DNA of 64,000 nucleotides from Glycine soja (lineage: Eukaryota > Streptophyta > Magnoliopsida > Fabales > Fabaceae), in the NCBI RefSeq assembly GCF_004193775.1, contig NC_041009.1:47547534-47611533 (forward strand). The letters run 5' to 3'. Below, piece after piece: positions 1-11,209 of this stretch (within the stretch, counting starts at the first letter, position 1; every line of letters begins with the position of its first letter). The translations under genes were made by a program, and so were the position numbers. A model generated the notes under the pieces. That model had not been told where the DNA came from. It did not search any database and saw only the letters and a list, made by a program, of their open reading frames with translations.

Positions 1-657
1 TTTAATACTAGTTCGTTACAATTTAAAAAACTAAATTGAATAATAATAAATAATTTCGGGAATTGTTTTACTACTTTATTAACTAAATTGATTATTCATT
101 CCACATTTCTCTAACTAAATGAAATTAGTTAGTCAAAAGAAGGATACCATTATAATTGTGGAGTGAATTGTGGAGTGAAAGGACTGTCAATCGAAAACTT
201 ATCAATTTCCTTTCATTCATTGCTATAACCTTTTCATAAATTTGCAACCAAAAGATTATTATTATTTTTCTTTAAAAAAAAATAACCATGTGGTGTTTCG
301 AATTTAGAATTAAAAAGAAAAAAAAAACTTCTACAAGGAAAACGTAATATATTACTATTTGAAATCTGTTATTTGGAAGTAAGTAATGACGTTGTCCCAG
401 TCGAAATATTCTGCTAAAAACATTATTTTTTGAAGTGTGCTATTGTTGACGATCTGATCTGATTGTTGGTAAACTGCGTACCATGACTCACTTTGTACAA
501 AATGGCGTCGACACAAGCTGACAACATGCCCGTTGGAAATTCTCCTTCAATATAAGTTCTTTTTCTTGTGGAAATTACCACAGTAAAAGACACAACTATT
601 TGGGAACTGTATAAGACTTTATTGATTATTATCTTAATTAAATTTTATATTCTAAAA

Positions 658-709
<52 letters not shown>

Positions 710-1722
710 ATCAGTCGTCTTCGAGGAATTTCACTTGGAGGATATCTTTTAAATGACTTAATTACACTCTTAATCTCTTAATTTGCTATATTGAAAGTGT
801 TATTTTAATCTTTGAATAATATTTTGAGCAAATTTAATCAATTAATTTTATAATTATTGCATTTGAGTTCCTTCATCACTTTCTTTCAACTTAAAACCCT
901 CAAATTATAATTTTCTACTCAAAATATTCACAAATTATACCAATTAAATCATTTTAAATAATCTATTTCTTAAGATCCATCAATTAAAATACTAAATTTA
1001 GCCTAGAATAAAATATTCTAAAATTTCATCTTTTGGTAACCTTAACCTCACATCCTATTAAATGTTTCAAATTTCCTCAAACTTCTACTATTTTTTTTTA
1101 CCTTTGTACTTTTGAAATTATTTAATATATCAAGTTTTTTTTTATAAATCTACAATAAATTTTTAACCACCCTAATTGGAATTTTTTATTCTCTGAGAGG
1201 ATTTCAAATATTTTTACAAACTTTTATATATTAGTCTAACTATAAGATTAATTCTCAGTCTAAAACTTAATTATATTTAAAGTTTATCATTTTTTCAAAG
1301 ATATATTTTATGATAATCAAATTTAAGTTCTTTCTTTTAAACTCAGCGTATGTTGTTAATTGAATTATATATATCAAATAAATCTACATAATAGAAAATA
1401 AAACTTCATCAGTTTTAAGTATAAGAAATTCTACAAAAGAACCAAATTTATATAAATTTTATAGATAGAGAAATTTAAAAACTTGGTCATCAAAATTACC
1501 TTGTCTAAACTAGAAAACAAAGGTATAATTAAGTCCCCCAAAAAAGGTGTAATCAAACTTATGCAAACAAAGAAGGATAATAGTTACTATTAGGCTACTT
1601 ACCTCTGGACTCGATGGTGGATTTTTCGTAAGGATATTCAATGGGAAAAAAAAGATTTTAGGGCAAGTAAGCCCATGCGAGTTGGGCGTTGGGTCTTGCC
1701 AACTAAAATCCACAACCGATTG
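1..1722. other. AT-rich spacer without a recognisable gene
   Basis: No open frame here resembles a plant protein. The open stretches that exist are short, low in complexity and full of stops in neighbouring frames. A poly-A run followed by a TA microsatellite lies near 654-707. I see no RNA gene and no clear transposon ends before the element that starts at 1732. Confidence 0.6.
654..707. repeat. poly-A plus (TA)n microsatellite
   Basis: About a dozen A residues run straight into about 20 TA dinucleotides. This simple-sequence repeat produces a spurious open frame of alternating Tyr and Ile residues on the + strand, which is not a gene. Length variation between individuals would be expected. 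Confidence 0.9.
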
Positions 1723-1731
1723 TGGAATGTT

Positions 1732-2173
1732 GGGCACTGCTATGCGCACCTAGAAAAATTGCTGGTACACCCATCAATTTTGCAATTTTCCCATTTTGTC
1801 CTTTCATAAAAGGGTGCGGATCAACTGATCCGTAAGCCTCATACTAATCCATATAGGTTTAATCCGAAATTTTTTTGTAAAAAATATGTATTCCAGATTC
1901 TTGCTTAGACCATTAATTTTAAATTAATTCGTAACACATATTTTTGAAAAATAATTAAAAAAAAACTTTTGGATTGGACTTATACAGATCAGTTGATCCG
2001 TTAGCCTCATACAAATTAAATAATCTGTGGGCCTCATATGAATCAACTAATCCATGGACCTCATACAAATTAACTAATTCGTATGAGACTTACGGATTAG
2101 TTAAGACAAAATGGGAAAATTGTGAAATTGTTGGGTATACCAGCAATTTTTTTGGGTGCGCGTAGCAGTGTCC
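1732..2173. mobile_element. Mutator-like miniature inverted-repeat element (442 bp)
   Basis: The two ends are inverted copies over about 70 bases: the left end starts GGGCACTGCTATGCGCACC and the reverse complement of the right end starts GGACACTGCTACGCGCACCC. Flanking direct repeats TGGAATGTT (1723-1731) and TAGAATGTT (2174-2182) are 9 bp with one mismatch, the target-site size of Mutator-like elements. The interior has no transposase; it holds degenerate short repeats around a CCTCATAC core. It is therefore non-autonomous. The family is not named because no search could be run. Confidence 0.8.
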
Positions 2174-2182
2174 TAGAATGTT

Positions 2183-3669
2183 GCCTCCAGCACATCCAAA
2201 AATTACTTCCAGTACCTCATTACATCTTTAATATGACTTACAAGTAATTATTATAAAAGGCTTAAATTACGTTTTAATGTTTTTATATTTTGATTCTTTA
2301 AGTTTCAAAAGTCTCGTTTTTATTCTTTATGTTTTGGAATTATTTTGTTTTGGTCCTTTTAAATAAAAACATTAAATATATTCATAAAAAAGTGTGACGT
2401 GTGTATTAAAACTAATTGAGATGATGATGTAATATTTTAATTGAAACAACATCATTTTAAATGTTTTTGTGTTGGTCCTTTATGATTTTCAAATGGTTTC
2501 ATTCTGGTTCATCATGTGTATAGAATGATAGATTTTGATCTATGAAGTAGTGAATACAATCGAGGGCATTCTATCAAAATTATTTTCAATTAGATGTGTT
2601 GGTTGTTATGATATATCTATTGTTGTTTAGTTTTTTTAGCACTACTAATTAGCCTACTTATGTGTAGGTGTGCAACTGAAAATCATTTTAAAATTAGACA
2701 CATATTAGTCATATGCACACATGCATGTAAGTAAGTCAATTAATGATGCTAAAAACAACAAATACATTACAACATTCAACAAAGGATCAAACTTAGTTAG
2801 TCAACGACTGTTGTATTGCAGCAAATACAATTTTTAATCTCTTTTTTATCCTAACTAAGACACTATATTTTCAAACAGAATATGTGACTTTCACAACCTT
2901 CCACAACATTTGCTTCAACTTTAAATTAGGAAAGTATTTCTTGAAATTATTGTACAAGCGTCTAAACCTTTGTGACAGTTTTAGTTGCATAAAAAATAAT
3001 ATTTTGCATCATCTTTATTAAATATATAGATTACATATATTATTTTTCAATATTTTTAGTAATACCTTAAAAAACATGCTACTTCCTAAAATGTTTTAAT
3101 TAAGTGGGAATTTAAATTTATAATACAGGAGATAATTAAAATAAAAAATTGACCCCTATTTGGGCTAGGCCCAGGGTGCTTTTTATTTTTGTGTCTTTAT
3201 TATGGCTCGTCACAGCCACGAAAACATGGAAATTAACTAATAATGAACCCTAGTGAATATGTTTTGTTTGGTGACGATGCATTGCTGAAATTGAAAACCT
3301 ATACACATTACTTTCACTTGATGTGCATTGATAATATATGTCTGTTGAGAGCATGTTTTTGATAAAGGTTAAGCGTAAGTAAATTTTGAATGTTATTTAT
3401 ATTGTGACGCACAATCAAACTTCATACGTACGTTGTATCCTTTGGATACTTGAAAATGAGTGAAAATATTTGACATGGTAATCAAATAGAGGATAATTGA
3501 CATTTGTGTCTACATTTGGATTACTTATTTAACCCTGTTTGAAAGTTACTCTTGGAGATCTTGACATATGCCATTTAATTTCAGTTTTTATATTTTGATT
3601 TCCTCAGCGCCGAGTTTTCGTTATTTGTTTTAATTTTATGGATTAGTAGTGTTTATCCCTATTTGATAG
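2183..3669. other. AT-rich spacer, no gene seen
   Basis: No convincing coding exon. Near 3243-3280 a short + frame reads MNPSEYVLFGDDA, weakly like the N-terminus of RGG-type RNA-binding proteins (NPFDLLGDD-like). It could be a remnant of the first exon of the pseudogene just downstream, but it is too short to claim. The stretch around 2265-2345 resembles generic plant interspersed-repeat sequence without definable ends. Confidence 0.5.
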
Positions 3670-3972
3670 GAGATGACTCTGGAGGAATATGACAAGCTAT
3701 AGAAAAAGACTCTTCAGGTTCTCTAGATTAATTAAGATGGATATATATGAAAGAGTTTGAATTCATGCAGACTCTATCAAGAAAGAGATATTTTTGTTAA
3801 TTAAGTTGGTGACAATATTGACCTCATTGTTCCTTTTTAATTTCTTGTTTTTGATATTAAATTTCTAGTACCATATCATATTATATATCACACTCGACAT
3901 TTTTCTTCCCTTAAGGGACGGATGAGGATAAGCACATAGAGTCACTTGAGAAGGAATATAATTCCAATATGG
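3670..3972 (+). pseudogene. Relic of an RGG/HABP4-PAI-RBP1-type RNA-binding protein gene
   Basis: Reading + strand pieces gives EMTLEEYDKL followed by a stop, then EFEFMQTLSRK, then (another frame) EIFLLIKLG, and after an intron-like gap ending in AG, TDEDKHIESLEKE. In the same order these resemble EMTLEEYEK, FESMQQLS, EIFIKLG and the DKD...LDKEEK stretch of plant RGGA-type hyaluronan/mRNA-binding family proteins, as I remember them. In-frame stops and frame changes show it is dead. Because an intron position seems to be kept, it looks like a decayed genomic duplicate and not a processed copy. The 5' and 3' parts of the gene are not recognisable. Confidence 0.5.
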
Positions 3973-5802
3973 TGTGTGACTTTTGTTACATTTGTGCAAA
4001 TCTTAGACTCTAAATTTGTCACTTCCAAATAAAGCTAGGCTTCATTGTAGCGCCATATCAAACATGGATACTGTTTGTTTATGTTTCTTTACAGGAATTG
4101 GGAAATTACTGAGACAAAATCCAGTTTTCCCTCTAAGACTCATTCGACGTGATTTTCTCATAGGAAAAGATGTCACTTTTGATGAATGGGGTTTCTAACG
4201 GGAATATGTCATCGTGCTTTAGAACCTCCAACTTGACAATTCTCTTCTTTGTGCTTCCATGTTCAATTGTTCTGATTTTTGCTGGTATATATACAAGTGC
4301 TTCTGACTAATTTTGTTTCTTTGTATTGGATTTAATTTTCTCAGCCTTTCAGTGTAAACGAAGAGTGTCTAATCTAAGGCTCTAAGCAGAAGAATGAGTA
4401 AAAAATAACACATTAGATTCAAGAGGAGTTTATGGTGGCTTTGGGACTAACTACAATTTTTTCTCCTAATGAAGAGCAAGGTAGATCAAGTCAAAATTGT
4501 GAAAAATCCTTGACAGCTGTACGTATTGGTTCATAGGATTCAATGTTAAAAATAGACTGTTCCATCATCATTATGGAAACATGCATATTTAAGATAATTT
4601 TTTACTCCACAATTTAATACTATAATGAGTCACGAATCATACCTAAAACTTAAAAGTCGCTTTACACTTAAGGAAAAGATGTTTCTAATGTACTTTTTTA
4701 CACTTTCAAATATTATTTCAGAATTTTTGTTAATTCAAAGATTAAATTGTTATTACATTATACTTTCATAATAGGTTTTAGAAACAATTTAATTTTTTAA
4801 TTTAATAAATAAAAGCGTCGGGTTCAGTTTGCACTATTCCCCCCACTTACTTTGTAGTATTGTGTTAAAAAACTATAGTATTAAATTTATTACGAAATTA
4901 ATTTAAAAATATATTAAGTAACCGATTGGTGGAGGCAGTTTATTGCTTTTGGCCAGGGACTGTAGTGAGTAGTCACGGACTCACGGCAATAGCTGTAAAC
5001 AGAAACATGAAACACCTGAAATAGGTATCAAAAGTCACACGCAATGTAACCTACATATCCACATGGCCCAACTTGAACCACAAATTAATTTGGCCAAGTT
5101 AACCCATACGGAATTGATTACTATTGAGAATTTCGTATGATTAGAAATAATTTGACTGCCATTTTTTCCAACCTACTAATGGAATGTAAATTTGACCGGA
5201 GATGTTTTTTTTTTTTGCCCCTTTTGTACCTATGATAATAAATAATATAAAATTTGGGAGCCAATAATATATATTTGTTAGTTTTGAACTTATAATACTC
5301 CATACTTAGGACAGTAGTATTTTTATTTTGAATGAATTGAAATTACATAATAGAGGCAATAATTAGTAATGTTGGGTTGGGGGGGAGTGTGGGACCATAT
5401 TCATTCATCCAATTTCCGTACCCACGTGGCACATGCTTACTTACGTTTGATCCCAACCCTACACTTGTGTTTTTCATATTTGCAAGCAACACATTATCAC
5501 TAACAGCCCTGTCCTCTCTGTCAGCTTCATTATTTAGTTACTGTACAAAATTATACAATTAAGAACTTTTCCATCCTTTTTTCTTTTACATTACATTTAC
5601 TGGGAGCTTATGAATTTTATTTAATCTGAAACACACAGGTGTTGTGCTTTAAGAAAACAAATGTAGACTTGAGAGTTGAGAAGACAAAAAAAAAAGTAAA
5701 CAAATATACTAGGTTCTCTAAACGCATGGGATTGATTTATTGGGTTTTGTTTGTAGAAAGAAAAAAAAAACAGAAAGGACTTTAATTGGAAATTATTTAT
5801 TA
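3973..5802. other. Spacer, no gene seen
   Basis: AT-rich sequence with scattered short open frames and no protein-family resemblance. It holds one G-box (listed separately) and ends at the target duplication of the Mutator-like element upstream of the inositol transporter gene. Confidence 0.5.
5423..5430. promoter_or_regulatory. G-box / ABRE-like motif CACGTGGC
   Basis: CACGTGGC is the consensus core bound by plant bZIP and bHLH factors in light- and ABA-responsive promoters. It lies about 1.05 kb upstream of the INT1 start codon, and the miniature element 5812-6286 is inserted between them. Function is inferred only; an 8-base motif can occur by chance. Confidence 0.3.
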
Positions 5803-5811
5803 TTTAGAATA

Positions 5812-6286
5812 GACAAAATTACATTTTTGGTCTCCTAGTTTATCTCTAGTTTCTGATTTGGTCCTCTAATAATTTAATTCACAAATTTAGTCTTCTATTT
5901 TTATAAAATCGTGTTATGTTATAGTCAAGACCACAATTGGACATTGACTATTAAATGTCTATCACAGTCACATTGGATGATGATGACTATCATGTGTCAT
6001 GTTTTGATTGGTCAATAAAAACAATAATTCATTTTATCTTTTATGGAGTTGGCATCCAATCAAAACATGATACATGACAGATGATATATGACCGTCATCA
6101 TCATCCAATAAGAACCTGATACGTGATAGTTAACATCATTTGTTAATAATCAACGTTCAATCATGGCATGAAAAATCAATATTATACAATTTTATAAAAT
6201 AAAGAGATCAAATTTGTAAATTAAATTACTAGAGAATGAAATTTAAAACTAAAAATAATCTGAGAGATCGAATTTGTAATTTTACC
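5812..6286. mobile_element. Mutator-like miniature inverted-repeat element in the INT1 upstream region (475 bp)
   Basis: Terminal inverted repeats of about 100 bases begin GACAAAATTACATTTTTGG on the left and GGTAAAATTACAAATTCG (reverse complement) on the right. They are flanked by a perfect 9-bp direct repeat TTTAGAATA at 5803-5811 and 6287-6295. The interior carries further inverted sequence around GTTTTGATTGG / CCAATCAAAAC, so the whole unit could fold into one long imperfect hairpin. No transposase is encoded. The right end is about 200 bases upstream of the INT1 ATG, so it may lie in or next to that promoter. Confidence 0.88.
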
Positions 6287-6484
6287 TTTAGAATAAAAGA
6301 AAAGAAAAGAAAATCGAAGGGGGAGCATAATAAATGGGTATGGCGATGCGCAAAGTATTGAAGAAAAAAGGAAGGGTAAGTAAATTGGGAATGGTGGTGG
6401 TAGTGCCAGGTGTCTGTCTGAGGAGAAAATAGAATAAAAAGCTATGAAATTTTGGCACAAGGTCTGATTGTAGAATTGAAGAAG

Positions 6485-8645
6485 ATGACTGGGGGGGGTA
6501 TCACTATGCAATCGACGCCGGGAAGCTCAGGATACTTGGATTTGTATCCAGAGCGGAAGATGTCCTTTTTCAAAAATCCTTACATTCTCGGACTGGCTGC
6601 TGTCGCCGGCATCGGTGGTCTCCTCTTCGGCTACGACACTGGTAAGTCAGTGTTTGTTTAGATCCAAAGTTGTATGGTAGAATTCCTCATCTTGTGATTG
6701 TGATTGTGATGCAGGTGTGATATCAGGGGCTCTTTTATACATTAAGGATGATTTTGAGGAGGTTAGAAACAGCAATCTTCTCCAGGAAACAATAGTCAGC
6801 ATGGCTATTGCCGGGGCAATCGTGGGAGCAGCATTGGGTGGTTGGATTAATGATGCCTATGGTCGAAAGAAGGCCACCCTCTTTGCCGATGTTATCTTTA
6901 CCGCCGGAGCAATAATCATGGCTTCTGCTCCAGATCCTTATGTTCTCATTTTGGGACGCCTTCTGGTTGGTTTGGGTGTGGGCATAGCTTCTGTCACTGC
7001 TCCCGTTTATATTGCAGAAGCATCACCTTCCGAAATAAGGGGTTCATTAGTCAGCACAAATGTCCTCATGATAACCGGTGGACAGTTTCTTTCCTATCTT
7101 GTTAACCTCGCTTTTACTGGTGTTCCTGGTACTTGGCGATGGATGCTTGGTGTTTCTGGTGTGCCTGCTGTTGTTCAGTTTGTTCTCATGCTCTTCCTCC
7201 CTGAATCCCCAAGATGGCTTTTTGTCAAGGTAAATTCTCATGCTCATGCTCATCTTATCTTCTTACAGCGCTCTTTTCACTCCTCTTTATCTCTTCCTCT
7301 TTTCAGAATAGGAAAAATGAAGCCGTTGATGTGCTTTCTAAGATCTTTGACGTTGCTCGCTTAGAAGACGAAGTCGATTTCCTCACTGCTCAATCCGAGC
7401 AAGAGCGCCAAAGAAGGTCAAATATCAAATTCTGGGATGTTTTTAGATCCAAAGAAATCAGACTGGCATTCCTCGTCGGTGCCGGACTTCTGGTAACAGA
7501 ACAATTCTTCTTTGCTTTAGCATTTTTCGAAATAATTGCACAATTAGAATGCTACTTACAAGTACATACTTATGCGTCAATCCATGCGAAAAGTTAAGTT
7601 ACCATCTTGTCCAGAAATGCTTTGAATGTGGATTTGGGTCTTACTCCATCCCAAAAGCTTGTGAGTTGCCTCCCACCCCCCCCCCCCCCCCCCCTTATAT
7701 ATTCTATCTTGCCACTATCTCTAGCTAATCACCCCCTCGCCTCCAGCAGTGGTCTACTAAAATTGTGATGCCTTTTCATTTCAGCTTTCAAGTTTGAATT
7801 AAGTTTTCAGACCAGTGCTTAGTTTCCTTGTTTCCAACTCTAATGTGATCCTGGTTTTGTGATTGATTTAAGAAGCCACCATCTTCCCTTGTACATTGTT
7901 TGTTAGTGGCAGCCAAGGGCATTTTGAAATTTTGAATATGAATAGCATCAGTGTGTGGAAATGCATTCTGTTCTTATAGCATCCAATGGTTGTGCAGGCT
8001 TTTCAGCAGTTCACGGGTATTAACACAGTCATGTACTACAGCCCGACAATTGTCCAAATGGCAGGGTTCCATGCTAATGAATTGGCTCTTCTTCTATCCC
8101 TTATAGTTGCCGGCATGAATGCAGCCGGAACAATTCTTGGCATTTACCTTATCGACCATGCTGGACGAAAAAAATTAGCTCTTTCTAGTCTGGGAGGAGT
8201 AATTGTATCTTTGGTCATCTTGGCCTTTGCATTTTATAAGCAATCATCCACGTCAAATGAGTTGTATGGATGGCTTGCAGTTGTAGGCTTAGCCTTGTAT
8301 ATTGGTTTTTTCTCGCCAGGAATGGGGCCTGTGCCATGGACTCTGAGTTCAGAGATATATCCGGAAGAATATCGAGGTATCTGTGGGGGCATGTCAGCTA
8401 CTGTGTGTTGGGTCTCAAATTTGATTGTCTCAGAGACCTTTCTTTCAATTGCGGAGGGTATAGGGATTGGTTCAACTTTTCTGATTATTGGTGTCATAGC
8501 TGTGGTTGCATTTGTATTTGTGCTTGTTTATGTTCCAGAGACCAAAGGATTGACCTTTGATGAAGTGGAAGTAATATGGAGGGAGAGAGCTTGGGGCAAG
8601 AACCCCAACACACAAAACCTTCTTGAGCAGGGAAGTAGTTCCTAA
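6485..8645 (+). CDS. INT1: Inositol transporter 1-like (H+/myo-inositol symporter), four exons
   Basis: Exons 6485-6641, 6715-7229, 7307-7492, 7998-8645 (501 codons plus TAA; all introns GT-AG). This is a sugar-porter member of the major facilitator superfamily with 12 membrane segments. Visible motifs: [16 protein letters not shown] in segment 1, YGRKK after segment 2, PESPRWL after segment 6, [14 protein letters not shown] in segment 7, HAGRKK in the second half and VPETKGLTF near the C-terminus. Length and sequence fit Arabidopsis INT1, a tonoplast symporter that exports inositol from the vacuole. The C-terminal NLLEQGSSS keeps a dileucine of the kind tied to tonoplast sorting in INT1. The ATG at 6485 gives [11 protein letters not shown] before the conserved PGSSGYLD; the ATG at 6506 is an alternative start seven codons later. 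Intron 3 carries a C19 run (7676-7694). Confidence 0.95.
7676..7694. repeat. C19 homopolymer in INT1 intron 3
   Basis: A run of 19 C residues lies within the intron between exons 3 and 4. It is a probable length-variable site and a likely place for sequencing error. Confidence 0.8.
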
Positions 8646-10864
8646 TTAATAAAGTGTGAGCTTGTTGGCCTAAATAGATGTATCGTGTGGGTACATTTCA
8701 CATAAGCATTTTATTATGACTTTATATATCATACTGTTTGATTTGGTTCGCATCTTTCACTTGCCTCATAATATAAGTGAATGGAATGGGAATAGTTGTG
8801 TAGTTCCATCGATCGGCACCATCATTAAAATGCTGTAGTTCCATCGTCCATGGTTATTTCAACTCATTTTGTGGAGTTTCACTTTTACAACGTGACTTCT
8901 CACTTGCCTTCATGTTTGAGTTTACCTTTAATATTTTGTCAATCATGCGATTCTGTAGTTATTTTATTGTTCAGTTTCAGATTTTATCCCTCTCAAATGA
9001 GGATTTTACTTTAGAGAAAAGATGAGGAATTATAACAATTGATTGAAAAATTATATTGAGTGGTGACAAGAGTTTCAAGTTTTATTCTTAAATATGCAGT
9101 TATATTATATACTCAATAAAAAAATATTTCACATAAAAAACATTTTATATATACTTTTTAATTCTATTTCTTTTCTCTCTACGTCTTGTTAGTCCAACAA
9201 ACCATATTTGTCATTTGAAATTTCAAATATACTCTCAATTCAAATATCAAATTTTATTTGACTTATCAATTAGTTCAAAAAATTTCTTTTTTGACTATCT
9301 CAAACTATTTTTTTGGGTATTAAACCACTCTTATTTCATCTTTATCTATATATATTTAATTGTCTAAACAACTTAATTTTTTGAATTTATGCTTTTCATT
9401 TTTAAAAGAATATCAAAAATGATTTATTGTAAATTTAATTATAATATAATTTATATATTAAAAAATAATAATTGATAAAATAATTAATTAAAAAGAACCA
9501 TTTACCCTGATTATTTTACAAGCTTGTGTGGCTTATAATCGACGAGTTTCAGAGAAGAGAACTGTATTATATTCGTTAATAATATAGATCCATGTGTGGG
9601 CAAAACTTGTGATTAAGGAAGATCGGTTCAAGAGAGGCCCTTAATCTCATCCACATAAATTGAATTTTGCTAAGTTTTCGTAATTCAGTTACACTTAAAT
9701 AGCAACAAATCTTGGTCGCTAATCAATCATTGGTTGTTTTACACTCTATAACTGATCTAGTGTCACTAGACCTCGCTCACTGCTTAATTAAGTAAGATCC
9801 GGCTCCATCGTTAAGCATACTATTTAAATAAATTAACTTAGAAAGAGAATGAAAGTCATCCAGTGAACAAGCATATATACAAAAAACTAACCATTACTAG
9901 CTAGCCAGTGCTTCTTCTCCAGTGATCGATCGGTGTTCTTAATTGGCCTCTAGTCTAGTGTGTGGTTCACCATTACTAGCTCGAAGAAAAGAAAAGGATT
10001 AAATTAATTTGCATGCATGCAAAGTTATTGTTTGTTTTGTACGTACATGCATGAGAGATTGAGAGAACTCACTGGCGGTGGCATCTTTGTGAGCTCCATT
10101 CCATCAAAATTATAAGTTTCAACCATAAATGAATAGAGGTTTGAACCGGGCAGATTCTTGGGGAACATTGGCCTTTGTAATTGCTGCTTCTTGCTCTTCC
10201 CCCTCACCAGAATTTGACACAATTCCAGAACAGTTCATTATTTCTGTAACCAAGTTCCGCAAAAGGTTTTTTATTTTATTTTTTTTATGTGGAATTATCA
10301 CGTTTGTTGAATATGTCGCTACGCTCCTATTGGAGTTTCTATTTTGTGTTGTGTTTTTTTTTTGTAACATTCCATGTATCATGTATGTTATCGGCATAAT
10401 GTTTTTGTGTCAATTGTCAAAAAAGTAATGTTATACTAACTTATAAAAGAGCCCTCATGATGTATAACCAAACAACAATTGTTTGTTTCCATAAGTAAAT
10501 ATTTATATTAAATGTTTTTTCATAACATTTATTATATTATAAATTTGCTTGAAAAATTTGGGTCCTAAGTTTTCACTGAACATATATACCTGAGATGTTT
10601 AAAAGAAAAAGATGTGCATGTTCGTACAACTTGTAACAGAAGTTATCATCCATGATATTTTCTTGTATTATGTTGATAAGTTATATTCTTATTAGCTCAA
10701 TATGTTGAACAGCAACTTGTAGGATCGATGCAATTTAGTTTATTTGGTTGTTGCGTTGTATTTTCCTTTTTGGATTAACCATATCTGTGAATGTAAAAGA
10801 AGAGTAGCAAAGTACCTTTATTGTTATGCTTATGCATAAATGAAAAAAATAAAAAAAAAAAAAT

Positions 10865-10901
<37 letters not shown>

Positions 10902-11209
10902 TAAATACTGTTGCTCCTTTACGTGGTTGCTTATTTAGATGATTCTGTCTCTATTTTATACATTCATCCTTATTGTTATTATTTGAGTCTACAAAGTATG
11001 GAGATAAACAACCTAACCTAACCTAACCAATCTATCTTATTAAAAACATACTTTATTTAGGATTCTATACAACATGAAACAAGATAGTAGTGGAAATTCA
11101 TGCTTGAAAATGACTCCTAAAGATGAGTTTCATTGTCATTTGAAAAGAGAAATTCTTATATATCAATAATGGAGCTTAGTAGTTTTAAACAGAGTTTTAC
11201 ATGTTGCAG
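8646..11209. other. Spacer between INT1 and the NPF gene
   Basis: The first 100-200 bases must contain the INT1 3' UTR, and the last part must contain the NPF promoter and leader. The rest is AT-rich. An A-rich tract running into (TA)n lies at about 10843-10906, and a CCTAA repeat near 11010-11027. Two overlapping minus-strand open frames at 10025-10397 are discussed among the rejected items. I see no supported gene. Confidence 0.5.
10843..10906. repeat. A-rich tract plus (TA)n microsatellite
   Basis: Two poly-A blocks separated by a T run into about 12 TA repeats. Low-complexity sequence in the spacer upstream of the NPF gene. Confidence 0.85.

Noticed and set aside
568..756. 62-residue + frame through the TA microsatellite
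   Set aside because: It is mostly alternating Tyr/Ile from the (TA)n repeat and has no family resemblance.
2265..2530. Possible transposon starting near AGGCTTAAATTACG
   Set aside because: The sequence resembles repeat ends, but no matching inverted end or target duplication could be found.
10025..10397. Two overlapping minus-strand frames (MNCSGIVSNSGEGEEQEAAI and FMVETYNFDGMELTKMPPP)
   Set aside because: The composition looks protein-like and a GTGAG donor follows the second, but no further exons, no family resemblance and no consistent frame across the two pieces could be found.
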